From Bartonella vinsonii subsp. vinsonii (GTDB taxonomy: Bacteria; Pseudomonadota; Alphaproteobacteria; Rhizobiales; Rhizobiaceae): a stretch of 64,000 nt of DNA. The notes beneath the pieces were generated by a model. That model was not told the DNA's origin. It did no database searches and saw only the letters and a program-made list of their open reading frames with translations. A program made the translations under genes and the position numbers. Positions within the stretch are counted from its first letter, which is position 1; every line of letters begins with the position of its first letter. Positions 58,070 through 64,000 of this stretch are shown piece by piece. Where the stretch lies: positions 1 to 64,000 of the forward strand of contig NZ_CADEAJ010000001.1 of the NCBI RefSeq assembly GCF_902825235.1, written 5' to 3'.

Positions 58070-59089
58070 ATGGCAAACAAAATAAATACACCAAATAACA
58101 ATCACATATCTTCTCATAGTGAAGAACATGCCTCTCAACAGGCTCATCATCCAGAAAAACACTCCCTACTGAATCATTTGTTTTCGTTTTTACGTGGCCG
58201 TAATCATAAGTCATTGCGCGATGATCTGACCGTTGCACTCAATACTGACAACGAAAAAGACACAGCTCTCTTCTCACCTGAAGAACGTACTATGCTACAT
58301 AATATCTTACGTTTGCGTGAGGCACGCGTTGATGATGTTATGATTCCACGTTCTGAAATTGAAGCATTGGAAATAAATACCCCGCTTGGAGAAGCTCTTA
58401 AATGTTTTGCGAAAATTGGACATTCTCGCCTACCTGTTTATGCTGAAACTTTAGATGATCCGCGAGGAATGATTCATATCCGCGATATTCTTAATTATAT
58501 GACTCGCTTTATTATTAACTCAACCCAAACCGAGCAGAAGTCTGATTCACTCCAGTTAAATCATACGGATCTACACACTCCAATTGGTGAATTGGATTTG
58601 ATTCGAACAGTTCTCTTCGTTCCTAGTTCCATGCTAGCAAGCAAATTATTAACACGTATGCAAACGACACGAACACAGATGGCTCTCGTTATTGATGAAC
58701 ATGGTGGCACAGATGGTCTCGTTTCTATGGAAGATATTGTCGAATTGGTCGTTGGTGATATTGAAGATGAACATGACAATGTAGACAATGCTATCGTGCG
58801 TGAACCCGATAACAAATGGCTTGTTGATGCAAGAACCGAACTAGAAGATGTAGAAGAAGCTCTTGGTCCTGATTTTATCGTAGGAGAATATGGTGATGAC
58901 GTTGACACCATTGGTGGTTTAATTGTCTCTATTCTTGATCGTATTCCTGAAAAAGGTGAAATCGTTGAAGCTGTCCCCGGCTATCGATTTCGTATTTTAG
59001 AAGCTGATAAACGCCGGATTAAGCGGTTACGCATTTTTCGCATTCCAGAAAATGAAAATTTTGAAAACAATGCCATCCCTAAAAAATAA
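58070..59089 (+). CDS. CorC/HlyC-type CBS-domain protein
   Basis: A 339-residue protein with an acidic/His-rich N-terminus, two CBS domains (VDDVMIPRSEIEALEINTPLGEALKCF to DILNYM; then a second pair), TQMALVIDEHGGTDGLVSMEDIVELVVGDIEDEHD, and a C-terminal CorC_HlyC transporter-associated domain (VEEALGPDF...DTIGGLIVSILDRIPEKGE). It lacks the N-terminal DUF21 membrane domain, so it is the CorC-like soluble form; linked to magnesium/cobalt resistance in enterics, and its role next to lnt is conserved but not clear. ATG 58070 preferred. It overlaps lnt by 38 bases. Confidence 0.9.
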   Translation: MANKINTPNNNHISSHSEEHASQQAHHPEKHSLLNHLFSFLRGRNHKSLRDDLTVALNTDNEKDTALFSPEERTMLHNILRLREARVDDVMIPRSEIEALEINTPLGEALKCFAKIGHSRLPVYAETLDDPRGMIHIRDILNYMTRFIINSTQTEQKSDSLQLNHTDLHTPIGELDLIRTVLFVPSSMLASKLLTRMQTTRTQMALVIDEHGGTDGLVSMEDIVELVVGDIEDEHDNVDNAIVREPDNKWLVDARTELEDVEEALGPDFIVGEYGDDVDTIGGLIVSILDRIPEKGEIVEAVPGYRFRILEADKRRIKRLRIFRIPENENFENNAIPKK

Positions 59090-60686
59090 TCAAACCTTTC
59101 TCAGTAATTTTATACTTTTTTTGTTTTCTGTTACCGGCTGGAAACGACAAATATGGGTGTTTCTCTGTGGGGCTGCTACTTCTTTTGCACTTCCTCCTTT
59201 CTATTTGACACCTTTGTGCTTTTTAACTTTTCCCATCTTTATTGTTCTTCTTGACTCAATCCGTACTATCCAGAACAATAAAAAGCGCTTTCTTACTTAC
59301 GCTCTAAGCTGTGGTATCTTTGGCTTTAGTTATTTTACCTGTAACCTTTGGTGGTTGTGTAGTGCCTTATTAATTGATCCGGTTTCTTTTGGTTGGGCAG
59401 TGCCATTTGCCATTTTAGGCCCTCCCCTCTACCTTTCTCTTTATTGGTTTTTTTCTGGTTTTATTGTCGGTTTATTATGGACAAAAGGAATAGCACGCTT
59501 TTTTGTCTTGGCTTTTGCGCTAGGATTGGCAGAGTGGTTGCGCGCATTCTTATTCACAGGATTTCCATGGAATTCTCTTGGCTATACAGCGATGCCAACT
59601 CCAATGCTCATGCAGTCCGATGCAGTCGTGGGACTTTACGGAATGAATATTCTTGCTGTCTTAGTCTACAGTTTACCAACTGTTTTATTAACGAATGAAA
59701 AAAAGAAAATCGCACTTTCTCTCTGCTTATCGCTTATATTCATCCACAGTGGCTTTGGATTTTATCGCCTCAACAGCATGCCAAACACAGCTGATTACCA
59801 AAAAAGCAATTATTGGGTGCGCATTGTTCAACCTTCTATCCCGCAAGACATAAAATTAAACAATACTACACGGGACGCTATATTCGAAACTCATATGAAC
59901 TTGAGTACAACACCAACAACCGAGAAAAATCCAGAACCAGACTTTATCGTATGGCCTGAAGCATCCATTCCTTACCTTCTCGATGAGAACTCTGAGACAA
60001 CAATGCGCATTGCCTCTCTTCTCAAGCCCCAACAATGGGCTATTATTGGTGCTATACGCATCAACGACGATCCTTCTCATGCACAAACACAATATTTTAA
60101 TACAATTGCAGCCATCAATGCTGAAGGTGATATTTTAAATACTTCTGATAAACTTCACTTGGTGCCTTTTGGTGAATATCTTCCCTATGAGAATTTCTTG
60201 AAAAAAATTGGATTACGGATCCTTGCTGATAATATTGGTGGATATAGTGCTGCCAGTGTGCGAAAAACTGTCACGCTGCCAAATGGTTTTTCTTATCTAC
60301 CGCTGATTTGTTATGAAGTAATATTTCCCAATGAAATGACTTTTGAAGGCTCCCCTCCACAAGCAATCATTAATGTTACAAATGATGCATGGTTCGGTGC
60401 AACACCTGGACCATATCAACATCTTCAACAAGCACAGCTGCGTGCCATTGAACTAGGAATTCCCATTATTCGAGCAGCCAATAATGGAATATCGGCTGTT
60501 ATTGATTCTTATGGACGAATCGTTGTAGCTCTCCGTCAGAATGCTGTTGGTATTCTTGATTCACAAGTTCCATCATCCATTACTCCCATAGGAAGCAATG
60601 AATATAGAATATTCTCTACTTTTATCTTATTCATTCTTATGCTATTGTGCCGTATTGGTTTTGGTTCTACAAAACAGTTTAAGTGA
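59052..60686 (+). CDS. lnt: Apolipoprotein N-acyltransferase
   Basis: Lnt adds the third acyl chain to lipoproteins at the inner membrane. The 544-residue enzyme has an N-terminal part with about seven membrane segments (to ~residue 220) and a periplasmic nitrilase domain with the catalytic triad visible as Glu in WPEASIP, Lys in KLHLVPFGEYLP and Cys in PLICYEVIFP. NVTNDAWFGATPGPYQHLQQAQLRAIE follows. The start at 59052 overlaps corC by 38 bases; a second ATG at 59070 is also possible. Confidence 0.95.
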   Translation: MKILKTMPSLKNNQTFLSNFILFLFSVTGWKRQIWVFLCGAATSFALPPFYLTPLCFLTFPIFIVLLDSIRTIQNNKKRFLTYALSCGIFGFSYFTCNLWWLCSALLIDPVSFGWAVPFAILGPPLYLSLYWFFSGFIVGLLWTKGIARFFVLAFALGLAEWLRAFLFTGFPWNSLGYTAMPTPMLMQSDAVVGLYGMNILAVLVYSLPTVLLTNEKKKIALSLCLSLIFIHSGFGFYRLNSMPNTADYQKSNYWVRIVQPSIPQDIKLNNTTRDAIFETHMNLSTTPTTEKNPEPDFIVWPEASIPYLLDENSETTMRIASLLKPQQWAIIGAIRINDDPSHAQTQYFNTIAAINAEGDILNTSDKLHLVPFGEYLPYENFLKKIGLRILADNIGGYSAASVRKTVTLPNGFSYLPLICYEVIFPNEMTFEGSPPQAIINVTNDAWFGATPGPYQHLQQAQLRAIELGIPIIRAANNGISAVIDSYGRIVVALRQNAVGILDSQVPSSITPIGSNEYRIFSTFILFILMLLCRIGFGSTKQFK

Positions 60687-60766
60687 TCAGATGCCCAAGT
60701 ACAGTATTGTGTTGCGCATACCAGTAATATTGGGAAAAAATGTTACATATTATTTTAATTATATGA

Positions 60767-60800
60767 TAAACCAATCTCACATAAAGCTGATGTTGGTTTA
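60767..60800. promoter_or_regulatory. Inverted repeat upstream of the XRE regulator
   Basis: TAAACCAA (60767-60774) and TTGGTTTA (60793-60800) form a perfect 8-bp inverted repeat with an 18-base spacer, 32 bases before the regulator's ATG. It may be an operator or hairpin; inferred. Confidence 0.4.
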
Positions 60801-60832
60801 GAAACAGAGTGCTGGGAATAAAGAGTTGCATT

Positions 60833-61246
60833 ATGACCGAAACTAGAAAAAAACCCGATCCTATAGATGTCTATGTTGGAACCCGTATTCGTTTACGTCG
60901 TAATATTTTAGGGCTTACTCAAGAGAAACTAGGTGAAAAATTAGGCATCACTTTCCAGCAAATCCAAAAATATGAAAAAGGTACAAATCGTATTGGTGCA
61001 AGTCGTCTTCAAGCAATTGCAGAAATTATGGATGTTCCTGTTTCTTATTTTTTTGATAAAGGCCTTAATACACAACATGTAGAAGGCTTTGCTGAAAGCG
61101 ATAATGATTTTATGGATTTTTGCTCTAGCAGTGAAGGAATCCAACTCATGCGTGCTTTTACGAATATATCCGATGCTAAAGTGCGCCGAAAAATCATTGA
61201 TTTGGCAAAAGCACTTTCTGAAGAAGATATGACAAGTAAGTTATAA
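60833..61246 (+). CDS. XRE-family transcriptional regulator upstream of metK
   Basis: A 137-residue regulator with a Cro/cI helix-turn-helix at about residues 12-70: VGTRIRLRRNILGLTQEKLGEKLGITFQQIQKYEKGTNRIGASRLQAIAEIMDVPVSYFF. The C-terminal half is helical (EGIQLMRAFTNISDAKVRRKIIDLAKALSEED). This form is very conserved in Rhizobiales. ATG 60833 is used because the eight residues before it are not conserved. It precedes metK by 130 bases in the same direction, as in relatives, so control of metK or of itself is possible but not shown. Confidence 0.9.
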   Translation: MTETRKKPDPIDVYVGTRIRLRRNILGLTQEKLGEKLGITFQQIQKYEKGTNRIGASRLQAIAEIMDVPVSYFFDKGLNTQHVEGFAESDNDFMDFCSSSEGIQLMRAFTNISDAKVRRKIIDLAKALSEEDMTSKL

Positions 61247-61296
61247 AATAAAAATTATATCTTTTCTCTCACTTATCTTATAAATCAGCATTGACG

Positions 61297-61319
61297 ATTT
61301 GCCGTTGTATTGGGCAAAT
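61297..61319 (+). promoter_or_regulatory. Hairpin in the metK leader
   Basis: ATTTGCC (61297-61303) and GGCAAAT (61313-61319) form a perfect 7-bp stem with a 9-nt loop, and GGGGCAAC at 61321-61328 could offer an alternative pairing with the loop GTTG. Position suits a leader-type control element. It does not match the SAM-II consensus as I remember it. Confidence 0.35.
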
Positions 61320-61376
61320 AGGGGCAACTTTAATAGACATTCATAACTGTTGGTTTTCTTTTTTGATGGAGTTCCT

Positions 61377-62645
61377 ATGCCGCATCAAGATTATCTTTTT
61401 ACAAGTGAATCGGTATCGGAAGGGCATCCTGACAAAATCTGTGATCGTATTTCTGACGAAATCGTTGATATGGTTTATAAAGAAGCACAAAAAACCGGTA
61501 CAGATCCATGGATCGTGCGAATTGCTTGTGAAACTTTAGTAAGTGTAAACCGCGTTGTTATTGCCGGTGAAGTGCGTGTTCCTGATACACTTTTAAAAAG
61601 AGATAAAAATAAAGAACTCATCTACGATGAAACTGGTTGCCCACTCATTAATCCCACTCGTTTTCGTGCAGTAGCGCGTCGTGCTATCCGTGCAATTGGA
61701 TATGAACAAGCAGGATTCCATTGGAAAACTGTTAAAATTGATGTTCTTCTGCGCCCTCAATCAACCGATATTGCACGCGGAGTTGATAACGCCATGGACC
61801 GGCATGGTGAAGAAGGTGCAGGTGATCAAGGTATTATGTTTGGATATGCTTGCCGTGAAACACCTGAACTTATGCCTGCACCCATTTATTATGCGCATAG
61901 AATTCTTAAACTTCTCGCGGCTGCACGCCATAAAAAGGAAGGAGAAACTGGAAAATTAGGACCAGATGCCAAAAGCCAAATAACAATACGGTATAAAAAT
62001 GGAAAACCTATAGAGGTAACCTCTATCGTTCTTTCAACACAACATTTAGATGAAAGTTGGGATTCCAATAAAGTACGTACAGTAGTTGAGCCCTATATTC
62101 GTCAAGCTTTGCATGATATCCCCATTTCTGATCAATGCAGTTGGTACATTAATCCAACAGGGAAATTTGTTATCGGCGGTCCTCAAAGCGATGCCGGATT
62201 AACGGGGCGCAAAATTATTGTTGATACTTATGGAGGCGCTGCTCCCCATGGTGGAGGTGCTTTTTCGGGCAAAGATACGACAAAAGTCGATCGTTCTGCA
62301 GCTTATGCTGCACGCTATCTCGCTAAGAATATTGTTGCCGCTCATTTAGCAGATCGATGCACCATTCAACTCTCTTATGCAATTGGCATTGCACAACCCT
62401 TATCTATTTATCTTAATCTCCATGGAACAGGAAAAGTTGATGAGAAAATTCTCGAAGCAGCTATTCGCAAAATAATGGACCTTTCCCCCACTGGCATTAG
62501 AAAACATCTTGACCTCAATAAACCTATTTATACAAAAACAGCCGCCTATGGTCATTTTGGACGTAAGCCACAACTTGATGGTTCATTTTCATGGGAAAAA
62601 ACTGATCTTATTGAAACCCTTCAAAAAATGATTAAAGTACCATGA
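61377..62645 (+). CDS. metK: S-adenosylmethionine synthetase
   Basis: Makes S-adenosylmethionine from methionine and ATP. The 422-residue enzyme starts [31 protein letters not shown] and has [12 protein letters not shown], the P-loop-like [23 protein letters not shown], and the C-terminal HFGRK. ATG 61377 has TGGAG seven bases upstream; the frame is open further back but not conserved. It is coupled to trmB by a 4-base ATGA overlap; TrmB consumes SAM. Confidence 0.97.
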   Translation: MPHQDYLFTSESVSEGHPDKICDRISDEIVDMVYKEAQKTGTDPWIVRIACETLVSVNRVVIAGEVRVPDTLLKRDKNKELIYDETGCPLINPTRFRAVARRAIRAIGYEQAGFHWKTVKIDVLLRPQSTDIARGVDNAMDRHGEEGAGDQGIMFGYACRETPELMPAPIYYAHRILKLLAAARHKKEGETGKLGPDAKSQITIRYKNGKPIEVTSIVLSTQHLDESWDSNKVRTVVEPYIRQALHDIPISDQCSWYINPTGKFVIGGPQSDAGLTGRKIIVDTYGGAAPHGGGAFSGKDTTKVDRSAAYAARYLAKNIVAAHLADRCTIQLSYAIGIAQPLSIYLNLHGTGKVDEKILEAAIRKIMDLSPTGIRKHLDLNKPIYTKTAAYGHFGRKPQLDGSFSWEKTDLIETLQKMIKVP

Positions 62646-63343
62646 TTGAGCATAATATACGTACGCGTGAAGCCTTCTTTGGTCGCCGACAAGGAAAGCG
62701 ACTAAGAAACAGTCAACTTGCACGTATAAGCACGCTTCTTCCAACTTTTAAGATTAATTTAAATACCCCTTCACCTCTCGACTTAACATCCCTATTTCCC
62801 AGTAAAGTAACAGAAGTCCGACTTGAAATTGGTTTTGGTGGAGGTGAACATTTGCTTCATGAAATGAACCATTTTCCACAAACTGGTTTTATTGGCATCG
62901 AGCCTTTTATCAATGGCATGGCAAAAATGTTACTGTCTCTTGAACAACATAAACAGTATCAAAGCCACATTCGCCTTTATGATGACGATGCTACACATCT
63001 TCTTGATTGGCTTCCCAATGCATCACTTGATGGAATAGATCTTTTCTATCCTGATCCATGGCCTAAAAAAAAGCATTGGAAACGACGTTTCATTAACATA
63101 AAAAATCTGAATCGTTTCGCTCGTGTTCTAAAAACAGGTAAAAAATTTCGCTTTGCTAGCGACATAGATGATTATGTAAACTGGACCCTCTACCATTGTG
63201 CACAGCATAATCATTTTGAGTGGGAAGCAGAAACCTCTAAGGATTGGAAAACTCCTTATCCGTTATGGTTAGGGACCCGCTATGAAGCAAAAGCTCTCCG
63301 CGAAGGGCGGACACCTGCCTATCTTACCTTTATCAAAAAATAA
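62642..63343 (+). CDS. trmB: tRNA (guanine46-N7)-methyltransferase
   Basis: A 233-residue SAM-dependent enzyme with [48 protein letters not shown] and the C-terminal [17 protein letters not shown]. It makes m7G46 in the tRNA variable loop. It overlaps metK by 4 bases and is followed by a terminator and rimP. Confidence 0.96.
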   Translation: MIEHNIRTREAFFGRRQGKRLRNSQLARISTLLPTFKINLNTPSPLDLTSLFPSKVTEVRLEIGFGGGEHLLHEMNHFPQTGFIGIEPFINGMAKMLLSLEQHKQYQSHIRLYDDDATHLLDWLPNASLDGIDLFYPDPWPKKKHWKRRFINIKNLNRFARVLKTGKKFRFASDIDDYVNWTLYHCAQHNHFEWEAETSKDWKTPYPLWLGTRYEAKALREGRTPAYLTFIKK

Positions 63344-63429
63344 ATGATAAAACGCCTTTCTTATAAACAACTTGAAAAGTTTTGAATTTAAGAGTATCAA
63401 TACCTAAATTCTTGGTCTTATGATGAGGA

Positions 63430-63456
63430 GTGGGCCGTTGGACCCGCTCTTTTTTA
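63430..63456 (+). terminator. Terminator between trmB and rimP
   Basis: AGTGGGCC (63430-63437) and GACCCGCT (63441-63448) pair around GTTG, with C/U and A mismatches at the loop side, followed by CTTTTTT. It ends the metK-trmB message or acts as leader attenuator for the rimP operon. Confidence 0.7.
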
Positions 63457-63494
63457 ATGTCATGAAACTGATGAAAATAACTTGGACAAAATGT

Positions 63495-64000
63495 ATGAAC
63501 GAAACTGAAAAAATAAGCGATCTTGACGAACCACGTCTTTTTGAAGAAGATGGTGTTGAGGCACGTGTTGCTGCTCTTATCTTGCCATTGCTTAAACCTT
63601 TAGGTTTTCGTTTAGTTCGTATTAAACTGCTTGGTCTAAATGGTTTAACTCTTCAGATTATGGTTGAACGCGCAGACGGCTCTATGACCGTGGAAGATTG
63701 TGAAACTGTTAGTCGAACTGTTTCTCCTCTCCTTGATGTGCAAAATGTTATTGAACGCAAATATCACTTAGAAATTTCATCTCCTGGTATTGATCGTCCA
63801 CTGGTAAGAAAATCTGACTTTTTTCATTGGCAGGGGCATCTTGCAAAAATTGAAACCAAAACAACAATTGATGGGCGCCGAAAATTTCGTGGAACACTTA
63901 CAAATATCACAGAAGACGGATTTATTTTAAATACTGATAAAGCCGCGGATGGAGAAGCCATGTATACCTCTATCCCCTTTTGTGATATTACAAACGCACA
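63495..64000 (+). CDS. rimP: Ribosome maturation factor RimP, partial at right edge
   Basis: 168 residues are visible before the window ends. RimP helps 30S assembly. Recognised from RVAALILPLLKPLGFRLVRIKLLG, QIMVERADGSMTVEDCETVSRTVSPLLDV and YHLEISSPGIDRPLVRKSDFFHWQGHLAKIE, followed by the SH3-like C-terminal domain (GRRKFRGTLTNITEDGFIL). The start is set at ATG 63495 (MNETEKISDLDEPRLFEEDGVEAR); in-frame ATGs at 63462 and 63471 would extend it into the terminator region. In relatives nusA and infB follow. Confidence 0.93.
   Translation, partial: MNETEKISDLDEPRLFEEDGVEARVAALILPLLKPLGFRLVRIKLLGLNGLTLQIMVERADGSMTVEDCETVSRTVSPLLDVQNVIERKYHLEISSPGIDRPLVRKSDFFHWQGHLAKIETKTTIDGRRKFRGTLTNITEDGFILNTDKAADGEAMYTSIPFCDITNA

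Noticed and set aside
61247-61376. SAM-II riboswitch before metK
   Set aside because: The SAM-II core as I remember it is not found; only a simple hairpin is seen.
1-64000. tRNA genes, rRNA genes, CRISPR arrays, insertion sequences
   Set aside because: The non-coding gaps were read for T-loop (GGTTCGAATCC-like) sequences, regularly spaced direct repeats and transposase motifs; none was convincing. Only the Mu-like prophage edge suggests a mobile element.

Overview
The window looks like a chromosomal segment of a Bartonella species (Rhizobiales, Alphaproteobacteria). It is AT-rich with large non-coding gaps. Core genes are in rhizobial arrangements: pmbA-cysQ-like-DUF4170-waaA-lpxK-DUF2093-mutL, ffs-dnaX-ybaB-recR, tsaB-rimI-miaB-phoH-ybeY-corC-lnt-regulator-metK-trmB-rimP. 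A tandem array of Hbp-type hemin-binding outer membrane proteins is the strongest genus marker. Species is not assigned.

Layout. 0-1.4 kb: early region of a Mu-like prophage (Ner regulator, two further leftward genes, divergent XRE repressor carrying a frameshift) that leaves the window on the left. 1.4-3.7 kb: repeats, an EVE-domain protein and an SRPBCC protein. 3.7-13 kb: pmbA, a bisphosphatase, DUF4170, a dead DUF374 acyltransferase, Kdo transferase and lipid A 4'-kinase, mutL, dcd. 13-23 kb: L-lactate dehydrogenase, a transketolase split into two ORFs, rsmD/rluB, tadA, a lipoprotein and ileS. 23-29.3 kb: four intact hbp-type genes on the minus strand, each with a conserved upstream motif and most with their own terminator, interleaved with the 3' remains of at least three dead paralogues. 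29.5-34.7 kb: RNase D-like, two peptidases, mutM, SleB-like hydrolase. 35.2-41.7 kb: pstSCAB-phoU and gshB. 41.8-45.7 kb: moeB-like gene, then a decayed block with a yejF-like ABC ATPase relic, a broken MFS exporter and a truncated MccB-like adenylating enzyme, then a membrane cytochrome c. 45.8-64 kb: kdsB-pheA, a secreted protein, SRP RNA, dnaX-ybaB-recR, a YeiH-family transporter, and the tsaB to rimP housekeeping run.

The most interesting system is the decayed block at 42.6-45.1 kb. On the minus strand it reads mccB-like, then an MFS exporter, then a yejF-like ATPase. These are the maturation enzyme, exporter and (in E. coli) uptake ATPase of the microcin C Trojan-horse peptide-nucleotide pathway. 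All three are broken: an internal deletion that removes the nucleotide-binding core of MccB, a 13-G homopolymer frameshift, further frameshifts and nonsense codons. The second system is the hbp array, with a shared promoter element, one paralogue carrying a ~310-residue Ala/Pro then His/Asn/Gly-rich insertion, and visible birth-and-death evolution.

All assignments come from reading the translations and motifs. No database search was run, and family comparisons are from memory.
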